Source of the DNA: UBA6170 sp034429975
Lineage (GTDB): Bacteria; Chloroflexota; Anaerolineae; Anaerolineales; Anaerolineaceae
Assembly: GCA_034429975.1 (NCBI GenBank)
Contig: DAOUFM010000050.1
Coordinates: forward strand, 62,001 to 126,000
DNA: 64,000 nucleotides
Reading direction: 5' to 3'
Positions within the stretch are counted from its first letter, which is position 1; every line of letters begins with the position of its first letter. Made by a program: the position numbers and the translations under genes. Shown here piece after piece: positions 36,300 to 45,317 of the stretch. The notes under the pieces are model-generated. The model did not search any database, was not told the DNA's origin, and saw only the letters and a program-made list of their open reading frames with translations.

Positions 36300-37373
36300 T
36301 TAGCATATCCTGGGAAGCATTTCGCCAGCCATCATTTCCAACATTCTAGTCGTTCCAAAAATGGTCTGTAAAACCACATGACCAGGATGGTTTGAAACTA
36401 CATCTCCTATATAAGCTGTTTTTCCGCCGTATTGATTTTGCTGCATTATTTCAATCGCTTTTTCTTTGAATTCATGCGGGAGGATCACGATCACTTTCCC
36501 CTCATTTGCGACGTATAAAGGATCAAAGCCGAGCATTTCACATGCATTTTGAACGACCGGTTTGACTGGGATTAATTCTTCTTTTATTAGCATGCCAACC
36601 GAGCTTTGTTTTGCAATTTCATTCAAGGTGGTCGCTAATCCTCCACGCGTTGGATCTCGAAGAACATGGATATTGGGGATTTTATTGACCAGAGATTGTA
36701 TTAAGTGATTTAGTGGGGCGACATCGGATTTAAGGTCTGTTTGAAACCCTAAATCACCTCTGGCAGAAAGGACAGCTATACCATGGTCGCCAATATCACC
36801 AGAGATTAATATCGCATCTCCTGGTTGTGCCATTTCACCACCAATTTTTTTATGGTCTGATAGCCAGCCAACACCGGTAGTTGAGATGAATATTTTGTCT
36901 CCCTTTCCTTTCTCAACAACTTTGGTGTCGCCGGCAATTATAGCAACATTGGCTTCTTCGGCTGCTTTCTGCATGGAGTTAACAATAATTTCAAGTTCTT
37001 TTATGGGTAATCCTTCTTCTAAAATAAAGCTGGCTGTTAGATAGAGTGGAGTGGAACCTGACATGCTCATGTCGTTAACAGTCCCACACACCGCTAATTT
37101 TCCAATATCTCCGCCAGGAAAGAAGATAGGAGAAATGATGTGGCTGTCCGTGCTGATCGATAATCGGCCTTTTGTTAACGTTTCTGGAAGCGGTGCATTT
37201 GCAAAATCATTACCAGCATCAATCATTGGATTAGAAAAAGCAGATTTAAAAACATGCTTGATCAGGTTATGAGTCATCAGGCCGCCACTGCCATGACCTA
37301 AAACGATCGTATCATGATGACTTAATGGTGCCGGGCAAACCGGCCCTTCGAAAATGGAAATATTATCATCCAT
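36300..37373 (-). CDS. hypE: Hydrogenase maturation factor HypE
   Basis: A 357-residue PurM-like ATPase ending in the required C-terminal PRIC, whose cysteine is converted to the thiocyanate that supplies the cyanide ligands of the [NiFe] site. HGSGGLMTHNLIKH and RDPTRGGLATTLNEIA are family motifs. It directly follows hypD, with no spacer base, and is the last gene of the hydrogenase locus. Confidence 0.96.
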   Translation of the reverse strand: MDDNISIFEGPVCPAPLSHHDTIVLGHGSGGLMTHNLIKHVFKSAFSNPMIDAGNDFANAPLPETLTKGRLSISTDSHIISPIFFPGGDIGKLAVCGTVNDMSMSGSTPLYLTASFILEEGLPIKELEIIVNSMQKAAEEANVAIIAGDTKVVEKGKGDKIFISTTGVGWLSDHKKIGGEMAQPGDAILISGDIGDHGIAVLSARGDLGFQTDLKSDVAPLNHLIQSLVNKIPNIHVLRDPTRGGLATTLNEIAKQSSVGMLIKEELIPVKPVVQNACEMLGFDPLYVANEGKVIVILPHEFKEKAIEIMQQNQYGGKTAYIGDVVSNHPGHVVLQTIFGTTRMLEMMAGEMLPRIC

Positions 37374-38492
37374 TTACAGTCCTTCTTTTGAAAATCCGAT
37401 AGTTGAATAGCGATAATAAGCATTACAGGCGCCTTCTGAGCTTACCATAGGGGCTCCCAAAGGATTGTTGGGAGTACATAAGGAGCCGAAAGCTGGGCAA
37501 TCTATTGGTTTTTTTAATCCTTGCAGAATCTCACCGGCAATGCAAATTTCATGTTCGCGGGTTTGAATATGATCTACTTGAAAACGATTTTCTGCATCAT
37601 AAAATTCAAAATCTTCCCGTAAAGATAAACCACTCATTGGTATCCTTCCAATTCCACGCCAATTACGGTCAAAAGGTTCAAAAACCTGGTGGATGATTTT
37701 CTGAGCGATCTGATTTCCTTTTTCTGTCACTGCCCGGGAGTAGGCATTTTCAACAAAGTATTGAGAATTTTCAAGCTGGCGGACGGAAAAAAGGATTCCC
37801 TGTAACAAATCCAATGGTTCAAAACCAGTTACCACGATCGGAATTTTGTATTTTTCAGCGATGGGATGATATTCCCAATAGCCCATCACTGCGCAAACAT
37901 GACCGGCAGCCAGAAAAGCCTGGACGCGATTATGTGGAGAACTGAGAATGGCGTGCATAGCTGGCGGTACACATACTTGTGATACAAGGATCGAGTAATT
38001 GGTGACACCTAAAGCTTTTGCTTGTAAAACACTGGATGCATTCGAAGGAACTGTGGTTTCGAATCCGATGGCGAAAAAAACTACTTCTTTATCCGGATTC
38101 TCCTGAGCGATTCTTACAGCATCCAGAGGCGAATATACAACCCGCACCTGAGCGCCATTTGCTTTTAATGCAAATAAATCCGTATCAGATCCTGGAACCC
38201 GGAGCATGTCCCCGAATGAACAGAAAATGACATTCGGTAGACTGGCAATGGCGTGCGCCCGGTCAATTTGGTCCAAAGGTGTGACACAAACCGGGCAACC
38301 AGGCCCATGAACCAATTCAATTTCAGGAGGGAGCAATTGGTCAAGCCCATATTGCATGATTGCATGCGTCTGACCACCGCATATTTCCATAAGAACCCAT
38401 TTTTGGCTTGTAATTCTTTTAATTTCATCTACAATCCCCAAAACAATTTTTGAATTGCGAAAAGATTTCGAAAAATCAGTTATTTTAGTCAT
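37374..38492 (-). CDS. hypD: Hydrogenase maturation factor HypD
   Basis: A 372-residue [4Fe-4S] protein with EICGGQTHAIMQYG, the GPGCPVCVTP motif and a Cys-containing C-terminus (FGSLCTPNNPLGAPMVSSEGAC). With HypC it is the platform on which Fe(CN)2CO is assembled. It overlaps hypC by eight bases and abuts hypE. Confidence 0.96.
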   Translation of the reverse strand: MTKITDFSKSFRNSKIVLGIVDEIKRITSQKWVLMEICGGQTHAIMQYGLDQLLPPEIELVHGPGCPVCVTPLDQIDRAHAIASLPNVIFCSFGDMLRVPGSDTDLFALKANGAQVRVVYSPLDAVRIAQENPDKEVVFFAIGFETTVPSNASSVLQAKALGVTNYSILVSQVCVPPAMHAILSSPHNRVQAFLAAGHVCAVMGYWEYHPIAEKYKIPIVVTGFEPLDLLQGILFSVRQLENSQYFVENAYSRAVTEKGNQIAQKIIHQVFEPFDRNWRGIGRIPMSGLSLREDFEFYDAENRFQVDHIQTREHEICIAGEILQGLKKPIDCPAFGSLCTPNNPLGAPMVSSEGACNAYYRYSTIGFSKEGL

Positions 38493-38736
38493 GGGTATTT
38501 AATTCTTCATTCAGGTCTGTAATTTCCTGCAGGAGAGACAAAGTCTCATGAGCTTCTTCTTCACTCAGAATATTGAGTGCAAACCCTGCATGAATGATGG
38601 TATAGTCACCTACTTTCGCTTCCGGAATGGCTTCAATACAGGCTGATCGGATCACTCCGCCAAAATCGATTTTCGCCATTCTCATACCGACAGAATTTTC
38701 AATTTCAATTATTTTTCCTGGAATTCCCAGACACAT
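38485..38736 (-). CDS. hypC: Hydrogenase maturation chaperone HypC
   Basis: An 83-residue protein beginning MCLGIPGKI, whose Cys2 is needed to carry the Fe(CN)2CO group and to bind the large subunit. It ends in an acidic helix. It lies between hypF and hypD and overlaps hypD. Confidence 0.95.
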   Translation of the reverse strand: MCLGIPGKIIEIENSVGMRMAKIDFGGVIRSACIEAIPEAKVGDYTIIHAGFALNILSEEEAHETLSLLQEITDLNEELNTHD

Positions 38737-38748
38737 TTTGACCTCAAT

Positions 38749-41037
38749 CTAAAAATGATTTGCAAATTTTGAAGCAATGAAAGCTTGCCCTAAAGAAATC
38801 CCACCATCATTAGTGGGAACATTTTTATGGATAAAAACACTGAAATGAGCTTTTTTCAATCGCTGAATCATGTTTTCCAATAATACCTTGTTTTGCCAAA
38901 CACCACCACTCAGGGTAACAGTGTTGATATTGTGCTCTTTCCTGATTTTTGCGCAAATTTCTTCAGAGATTTGAACGATACTGTTATGAAATCCGGCAGC
39001 AATTTTTGAGACTGGAACAGCTTTGTAAATATCCGCAATTATCGCCGGAAATAAACCACTCAGATCAATGAGATTATCATTTAAGAAAACTGGATAAATC
39101 TTCGTTTCATCCGGATCGACCAATGCTTCCATCTCGATGGCTGCCTGCCCTTCATAACTCACCCGGTGACGGATTCCAATCAGTGAGGAAACTGCATCAA
39201 ATAAGCGCCCCATGCTGGAAGTTTTAGGCGTATTAATTTGTTTATTCAACTGGATATCCAAAACTGTGCGCTCTTCCATGCAAAGCGCCTGAACAGCAGG
39301 AATAGAAGTATCCCAATCCAAATTATATTCTCGCAAATAAGACAAAGCCATTCTGGCGGGTATCCGGATTGAAATATCTCCCCCTGGAAGGGGTGTATAA
39401 CGCAGGTGGTAGGATCGTGAATAATGGCTGTAATTACCAACTAGAACCTCGCCACCCCAAATCGCTTGATCTGTTCCGAAGCCCGTGCCATCATAACAAA
39501 GACCGATAACTTCACCTTCTTCGGTCCAATGATTTTCGGCTAAACATGCTGCTAAATGAGCATGATGGTGTTGAATCTGGATATTAGGAATTTTCTCTTT
39601 CTCTGAACGCTGGTTTGCATATCGGCTGGCTAAATAATCGGGATGCAGGTCGCTGGCGATAAGTTGAGGCTTTATTCGAAATAATTTTTGATAATGATCA
39701 ATCGCTTCGGTAAATGAATTAAGGGTTTCTAAATTCTCCAAATCTCCGATATGATGGCTGAGAAAGGCATAGTTATCACGTGTTAAACAAAATGTGTTTT
39801 TTAATTCAGCACCAGTTGCCAAAATCTGGGGCAGTTTATGCTTTAAAACAATTGGATTGGGAGCAAAACCACGAGCTCTGCGGATTGGGTAGTAGTTTCC
39901 CTGGATGACTCTGAGAACAGAATCATCCACGCGCATGTGTATTTCCCGATTGTGAACAAGAAACCCATCTGCAATATTTTCCAGGTGTTGACGGGCTTCC
40001 TGATCTTTGTAAGCGATCGGTTCATCACTGATATTGGCACTGGTCATCACCCAGATATCGGGGTTATTTTCTGAGGGTTCTAATAATAAGTAGTGTAACG
40101 GGGTATAAGGCAACATAAAACCCAGGCAATTCTGTTGAGGAGCCAATAAAGGTGAAAGATCACTCCTTTTCCTGCTTTTCAACAAAACGATGGGTTTTTC
40201 CCTGGATTCCAGTAAATCTATTTCAACTGGAGAAATGGAACAATATTCTCGAATCTTTTCGATGGAAAAAGCCATTAAGGCAAAAGGTTTTTCAGAGCGC
40301 TTTTTCCTTGCGCGCAGGTTCTCAACAGCGGTGAAGTTTTTGGCATCACAAGCAAGATGATACCCTCCCAAACCTTTAACGGCGATGATTTTTCCTTCTT
40401 CCACCAGTTGTTGAGACTTTATAATGGCTTCATCTCCACTGGCAATGATTTGATTCCCAACTATCAAAGCAACTTGCGGTCCACAATTTGGGCAAGCGGT
40501 TGGTTGAGCGTGGTATCTTCGATTTAGGGGATCATCATACTCAGCCTGACATTCTTCGCATAATTTGAAGGTTGCCATGGTTGTCTTTGGACGATCATAC
40601 GGAATGTCCCTTATGATGGTAAAACGCGGACCACAATTGGTGCAATTAATAAAAGGATACCGAAAGCGACGATCTTGTGGATCAAATAATTCTTTTAAAC
40701 AATCCTCACAAATACTGTAATCGGGTGAGATTGGAATAAATTCTCCCTCCTCCGCCTGACTGGAAATAATCCTAAAATCCTGGTAACCATTTGCTGCGAT
40801 CTCATCGATTTTTATCTCATCAATGCGACTTAAAGATGGGGGTTTATTCCTCAACATTGATAGGAATTGGTTAATATTGTTTGCAGATCCATTAATTTCA
40901 ATTTCGACGCCACTCGAAGAATTTCTTACCCAGCCGGTTAAGTGGTAATTGATAGCCAGCGAATAAACAAACGGTCGAAAGCCTACTCCCTGAACAATAC
41001 CTTGAATATGGATTTTTTTGGCTATTATTTCATGCAT
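38749..41037 (-). CDS. hypF: Carbamoyltransferase HypF
   Basis: A 762-residue protein of normal length. Domains in order: acylphosphatase-like (about 8-95, GIVQGVGFRPFVY), paired C-x2-C zinc fingers (CEDC, CTNC, CEEC, CPNC; about 110-185), a YrdC-like domain (about 200-390) and a Kae1-like carbamoyltransferase domain (QHHHAHLAACLAE onward). It makes the carbamoyl group handed to HypE. Its start overlaps the hypB stop by eight bases. Confidence 0.96.
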   Translation of the reverse strand: MHEIIAKKIHIQGIVQGVGFRPFVYSLAINYHLTGWVRNSSSGVEIEINGSANNINQFLSMLRNKPPSLSRIDEIKIDEIAANGYQDFRIISSQAEEGEFIPISPDYSICEDCLKELFDPQDRRFRYPFINCTNCGPRFTIIRDIPYDRPKTTMATFKLCEECQAEYDDPLNRRYHAQPTACPNCGPQVALIVGNQIIASGDEAIIKSQQLVEEGKIIAVKGLGGYHLACDAKNFTAVENLRARKKRSEKPFALMAFSIEKIREYCSISPVEIDLLESREKPIVLLKSRKRSDLSPLLAPQQNCLGFMLPYTPLHYLLLEPSENNPDIWVMTSANISDEPIAYKDQEARQHLENIADGFLVHNREIHMRVDDSVLRVIQGNYYPIRRARGFAPNPIVLKHKLPQILATGAELKNTFCLTRDNYAFLSHHIGDLENLETLNSFTEAIDHYQKLFRIKPQLIASDLHPDYLASRYANQRSEKEKIPNIQIQHHHAHLAACLAENHWTEEGEVIGLCYDGTGFGTDQAIWGGEVLVGNYSHYSRSYHLRYTPLPGGDISIRIPARMALSYLREYNLDWDTSIPAVQALCMEERTVLDIQLNKQINTPKTSSMGRLFDAVSSLIGIRHRVSYEGQAAIEMEALVDPDETKIYPVFLNDNLIDLSGLFPAIIADIYKAVPVSKIAAGFHNSIVQISEEICAKIRKEHNINTVTLSGGVWQNKVLLENMIQRLKKAHFSVFIHKNVPTNDGGISLGQAFIASKFANHF

Positions 41038-41710
41038 TTAGTTGATTTTTAAATTTTACAACCTGATCTGCCACCCAATCAACCCATTGTTCAATGCCTT
41101 CGTCTGTTTTGCAAGAAATAGAAAAGGTTGTTAAACCCGGATTTAAGATTTCTACACCTTGCTGGAAATAATCCATCCGAAAATCAATATAAGGGAGGAG
41201 GTCAATTTTATTAATAAGTAGCACATCAATTCCACGGTAAATATTGGTATATTTGTAAGGTTTATCATCCCCTTCAGGAATACTGGAAATAACGACATTC
41301 GCATGCGTTCCGATTTTGAATCCTGCCGGGCAGATTAAATTTCCAACATTTTCCACGATTATCAAATCCAGGTTTTCATAATCCAGGTGTTTAAGCGCTC
41401 GATCAATCATAACTGCGTCCAGATGGCATTGTCCGCCGGTATTGATTTGAACTGCAGGTAAGCCCAATGCCGTCACTTTATCAGAATCGATTGTGACCGG
41501 GGCAGTATCCCCTTCAATTATGCCCATTCTTATTTTAGATGAGAGTTGCTCGATCGTTTTTAGAATAACACTTGTTTTTCCAGCCCCTGGTGAGGCCATC
41601 ATGTTAATAGCAAATACCCCAGCTTTTGTAAGCTGATCTTGAATTTGGTATGCCAGTTGGTCATTTGCCTCAAATATTTTTTCAACAACCTGAACTTTTT
41701 GTGTTGTCAT
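41030..41710 (-). CDS. hypB: Hydrogenase nickel-incorporation GTPase HypB
   Basis: A 226-residue G3E GTPase with P-loop SPGAGKTS (40-47) and the metal-site region TGGQCHLDA. It has neither the N-terminal CxxCGC motif nor a His-rich nickel-storage stretch, so it is the minimal form. With HypA it inserts nickel into the large subunit. The start at MTTQKVQ is preferred over a longer frame that overlaps hypA. Confidence 0.94.
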   Translation of the reverse strand: MTTQKVQVVEKIFEANDQLAYQIQDQLTKAGVFAINMMASPGAGKTSVILKTIEQLSSKIRMGIIEGDTAPVTIDSDKVTALGLPAVQINTGGQCHLDAVMIDRALKHLDYENLDLIIVENVGNLICPAGFKIGTHANVVISSIPEGDDKPYKYTNIYRGIDVLLINKIDLLPYIDFRMDYFQQGVEILNPGLTTFSISCKTDEGIEQWVDWVADQVVKFKNQLNA

Positions 41711-41711
41711 C

Positions 41712-42059
41712 TTATGTCCTTTCGATTTCAATACTTTCAAGGTAAAAATCATCACCCGTTTGAACTTTTACCTGAAACGAACCACAATTAGGGCAAGGAA
41801 TTAGCTCGCCAGGTAAATCATAGGTTTGATTACAAGCCAGACAGAGCATGCTGGCTGAAATACGTTTAAAATGTAATTTTGAATTTTCACAGATCGTTCC
41901 TTTCGAGATCATATCCCAATAGAAACTTACACTTTCATCTACAATACTGGATAAATTACCTATAACAAGGAAAATATCGGTAACTTTTTTTGCATTGGCT
42001 AATAAAGCGTGCTTTTCTGCAATTTTTAAAACACTTTCTGTAACAGCTAATTCATGCAT
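41712..42059 (-). CDS. hypA: Hydrogenase nickel metallochaperone HypA
   Basis: A 115-residue protein with the N-terminal nickel motif MHE (His2) and a zinc site of two CxxC pairs (CLACNQ and CPNCGS). It hands nickel to the hydrogenase large subunit with HypB. It lies directly before hypB and about 50 bases after the cyclic-nucleotide-binding gene. Confidence 0.94.
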   Translation of the reverse strand: MHELAVTESVLKIAEKHALLANAKKVTDIFLVIGNLSSIVDESVSFYWDMISKGTICENSKLHFKRISASMLCLACNQTYDLPGELIPCPNCGSFQVKVQTGDDFYLESIEIERT

Positions 42060-42109
42060 TTATTTATCTATGGTTTATCTGAATTGTGGGCGATAAACTA
42101 AATGGTTAT

Positions 42110-42580
42110 TTATTTTTGCATCAGTAAATCAATTAATTTCAATCTCATCGTAAGCATTCGGGTTGCAATCACGTTCGACAACCTTTTCATAATCACATAG
42201 CCCAATAGTTTATCTTTTTCACACAATTCATAGAGAGCCTTCCCTGTAAAATAGATCAGGTTACTATTTTGGAGGGCTTTAATTGTCGTTATTCGATGTC
42301 TGGCAACAGGTGTGAGACTATCCCAACCAACAATATCCAAAGGTTCTGCGTTGTAAGTTTTTATCTGCCCATAGCCTGGAATGTAAATCTCAATTCCTAA
42401 TGAGCCTTCGGAGACAATATAGAATAAGTTGTCGTTGTCTCCTTCTTTATACAGGAATTCACCTTCTGATAAAAAACGAAGCCCTGAGATTTTCTCCAAC
42501 TCCATTATTTGATCTGAAGTTAAATCCATCAGCCAGGGGATACTTTGCAATATAGTTCGTAAATTGGCTTTATCGTTCAT
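42110..42580 (-). CDS. Cyclic-nucleotide-binding-domain protein without DNA-binding domain
   Basis: A 156-residue protein consisting almost only of a cNMP-binding beta-roll (GEFLYKEGDNDNLFYIVSEGSLGIEIY) and a C-terminal helix. The Crp/Fnr HTH is absent, so it cannot act as a classical regulator. The usual phosphate-binding GE...R/T pattern is not obvious, so a cyclic nucleotide may not be the ligand. It lies between the hydrogenase protease and hypA in the same orientation, which suggests a hydrogenase-linked sensing role. Confidence 0.8.
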   Translation of the reverse strand: MNDKANLRTILQSIPWLMDLTSDQIMELEKISGLRFLSEGEFLYKEGDNDNLFYIVSEGSLGIEIYIPGYGQIKTYNAEPLDIVGWDSLTPVARHRITTIKALQNSNLIYFTGKALYELCEKDKLLGYVIMKRLSNVIATRMLTMRLKLIDLLMQK

Positions 42581-42760
42581 CAGGCTACCTGTTTTTTAAA
42601 GAAAAAGTTGTCTATCATTTTTATCATTGAAGCTATAAATAAATAAGTGGAAAAACTCATTGAACAATCCGTAAATTGTCATCAAGTAAATGCAAATTTA
42701 TTTTTGGCTAGTTTTTGAATTTTAACGAACGGGGGTTTTATTTGGTCTTGCTTCGCGTTA

Positions 42761-43306
42761 TTATGCGTTCAGTATCCATTTCGTAATTAAATCAATTGCT
42801 TCTTGCGCTAAGGCATTCGTTTTTGGGGATAAATTATTTTCAAATCCAAATTGATATCCTCTTACCGATACAAGGATAGATGCAGGATATTTGTTAAAAG
42901 CAGTTGCCAGAATTGACAGTATCGTTTGCGGGGTCATATGGTGAGTAAGAGGAGAGTTCTGAAACTTGGCTTCCAACTTTTGAATATTGAGATCATTTAC
43001 CAATGCCCCTGTATGAGCATCAACAAAACAAATTCTGGTATATGCAACCAATTCAGATGTTATCTCAGGTAACAATTGCAAACTGAAAAAGAAATGAAGT
43101 GTTTCGTTATTTTGGATCAATTCCTCTTCGATAGGATCTGCGATATCAATGAAAAAATTGTCAGCCACCCCTCGTAGAATATGCCAGGCAACTCCATCAT
43201 CTTCGCGATCAGGGTTGCCATAACCGATTATTAATGTTTTTGGCTTATTTTTCAAAGCGTGTTCAATTTGAACACGCTTTGAAGTATTCTCGGAATTATT
43301 ACTCAT
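42761..43306 (-). CDS. hoxW: [NiFe]-hydrogenase maturation endopeptidase (HoxW/HycI-like)
   Basis: A 181-residue HybD-type protease with IIGYGNPDREDDGVAW (first metal acid), CFVDAHTG (second) and THHMTPQTIL (His region). It removes the C-terminal peptide of HoxH after nickel insertion. It begins three bases after hoxH. The 180 bases between it and the next gene show no convincing terminator or promoter. Confidence 0.9.
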   Translation of the reverse strand: MSNNSENTSKRVQIEHALKNKPKTLIIGYGNPDREDDGVAWHILRGVADNFFIDIADPIEEELIQNNETLHFFFSLQLLPEITSELVAYTRICFVDAHTGALVNDLNIQKLEAKFQNSPLTHHMTPQTILSILATAFNKYPASILVSVRGYQFGFENNLSPKTNALAQEAIDLITKWILNA

Positions 43307-43309
43307 TCA

Positions 43310-44740
43310 TTAATCACGTCGTAATGTTTTGATCGTGTTCCCCGTGGCATCCAGCACATCAATTATGATTGGCATTTGCCCAATGGCATGGGTTGAACAG
43401 GAAAGACAGGGGTCATGTGCCCGGACGGCCGCTTCAACCCGGTTTAACAATCCTTCATGAATTTCAGGACCTTTTACATAAGTTTTTGCGACCATATCCA
43501 CTGCTGTGCTCATCGCATAATTATTATGACCGGTAGAAACAATTAAATTAAGTTTCTTGATTTGACCATTTTCATTTGCCCAGTAATGATGCAACAGCGT
43601 ACCTCTGGGGGCTTCTATAACACCGACACCTTCACCTTGGAAATTATGACGAGTGTTAATTATGTCAGTGGATAAAATATCGGGGTCATCTAACAAAACT
43701 TGAACTCTTTCAACTGCAAATAAAGTTTCGATTAATCTGGCATAGTGATAATACAATGTATTTTCAACAGGTTTACCGGTATTGATTTGTTTATAAATTT
43801 TAAATTCTTCATTTGCTAAAGGAGTATTAATCTTTTCAGCAATATTCAAACGCCCTAATGGTCCTACTCGATAAACCCCGCCAGGCCAACCCAATTTCTT
43901 ATAAAATGGAAATTTTAAATACGACCAATTCTCAACATGTTCCCCAATAAACTCCAGATAATCTGAAGCCGGAAAACGCTCTAACTGATCTCCATTTTTG
44001 TCTACTAACCTTAAATTCCCGTCGTAAAGTTCCAGAGCGTTATCTTCGGTAATAAGGCCAAAATATCCAGTTGAAAAAACAGCGAATTTCTGAATATCCT
44101 CCAGGTTCTTTACAGCCCAATCTTTCATGATACTGAGTCCTAATTGGGTTGTTTCGATCGCCTGGTCCAACCCGGAAAGGATTAAATCTCTTTCAGACTG
44201 GTTTAATGCTTTGTTGACGCCACCTGGCACTGCAAAAACTGGGTGGACACGTCTACCACCCAAAATGCGGATAATTTCTTGCCCATATTTTCGTAACTGA
44301 ACCGCCTTAACGGTGATTTCAGGGGCATTTTGGACCAGTCCGACAACATTACGGGTGGCTGGGTCAGCATCAAAACCTAATAACAAATCCGGACCTGCCA
44401 GTTCAAAGAAATGCATTCCATGAGATTGAATGATTTGACCCATGTGCATTAATTCACGTAATAATGATGCTGGGCGAGGTGGGGGGGCACCCAGGACAGC
44501 ATCACCTGCTTTGGCTGCAGCCAAATGGTGACTGACCGGGCAAATGCCGCAAATTCTTGGAGTGATTAGCGGCATTTCAAATACCATTCTGCCTTCACAA
44601 AATTTTTCAAAACCACGGAATTCATTGACATGCAGGTAGGCATGATCCACTTCTTGATTGTCATTTTTCATGTGGATAGTGATTTTTGCGTGTCCCTCAA
44701 TGCGAGTTACTGGTTCAATTGTTATTTTTTGTGCGACCAT
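43310..44740 (-). CDS. hoxH: [NiFe]-hydrogenase large subunit (group 3, HoxH-like)
   Basis: A 476-residue catalytic subunit. The proximal ligands are in RICGICPVSH (Cys64, Cys67) and the distal ones in DPCLSCSTH (Cys445, Cys448), all intact. His451 is followed by a 25-residue C-terminal peptide expected to be cleaved by the adjacent protease. The ATG at 44740 has GGAG before it and gives the usual N-terminus; a longer frame to 44758 overlaps hoxY. The sequence type is soluble NAD-linked group 3. Confidence 0.95.
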   Translation of the reverse strand: MVAQKITIEPVTRIEGHAKITIHMKNDNQEVDHAYLHVNEFRGFEKFCEGRMVFEMPLITPRICGICPVSHHLAAAKAGDAVLGAPPPRPASLLRELMHMGQIIQSHGMHFFELAGPDLLLGFDADPATRNVVGLVQNAPEITVKAVQLRKYGQEIIRILGGRRVHPVFAVPGGVNKALNQSERDLILSGLDQAIETTQLGLSIMKDWAVKNLEDIQKFAVFSTGYFGLITEDNALELYDGNLRLVDKNGDQLERFPASDYLEFIGEHVENWSYLKFPFYKKLGWPGGVYRVGPLGRLNIAEKINTPLANEEFKIYKQINTGKPVENTLYYHYARLIETLFAVERVQVLLDDPDILSTDIINTRHNFQGEGVGVIEAPRGTLLHHYWANENGQIKKLNLIVSTGHNNYAMSTAVDMVAKTYVKGPEIHEGLLNRVEAAVRAHDPCLSCSTHAIGQMPIIIDVLDATGNTIKTLRRD

Positions 44741-44748
44741 TTTATCTC

Positions 44749-45288
44749 CTAATGCCAATGTAAATTATCATCTTTAATTTCCGGAATTCTGCCCTGTGCC
44801 AATTCAGATAAGACATGAAAGATCACATCTGCACTGGGCGGACAGCCAGGGACATGAATGTCAACCGGAACCACTTCAGAAACCGCTCGGACTTTCGTAG
44901 GAACTGCTAATTCAGGGTCGGTTGGAATGAAACCGTCCACGGTGCTTTCAGTATCGACATAAGCTCGTTTTAAGGTTTCTTCGATGGTAAAGAAGTTTCT
45001 CATCGCAGGAACTCCGCCAAAAACGGCGCAATCACCCAGGGCGACCAGAATTTTGCAGCGGGAGCGCATCAATTTTGCTTGATGTTCATTCGCTGAATTA
45101 TTGATACCTCCTTCTAAAACTCCCACAGCGACACCAGTTTCATCAGCCTCTTTTAAATCAGTTATTGGTGAGGCTCGTAATTCCACTAAGTCTAATACCT
45201 GGAGGATCCTTTCATCGATATCCAATAAAGACATATGGCATCCTGCACAACCAGCCATCCAATCCGTCGCAATTTTTGGTTTACTCAT
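44749..45288 (-). CDS. hoxY: [NiFe]-hydrogenase small subunit (HoxY-like)
   Basis: A 179-residue short small subunit with proximal-cluster cysteines Cys14 and Cys17 (WMAGCAGCHMS), ALGDCAVFGG and VPGCPPSADVI. It lacks a Tat signal and the extra clusters of membrane uptake enzymes, as in cytoplasmic group 3 enzymes. It passes electrons between the NiFe site and the HoxU-like subunit. It lies eight bases before hoxH. Confidence 0.94.
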   Translation of the reverse strand: MSKPKIATDWMAGCAGCHMSLLDIDERILQVLDLVELRASPITDLKEADETGVAVGVLEGGINNSANEHQAKLMRSRCKILVALGDCAVFGGVPAMRNFFTIEETLKRAYVDTESTVDGFIPTDPELAVPTKVRAVSEVVPVDIHVPGCPPSADVIFHVLSELAQGRIPEIKDDNLHWH

Positions 45289-45317
45289 TATTATTCCTCA
45301 TTTCTAGCTAGCTTCTA

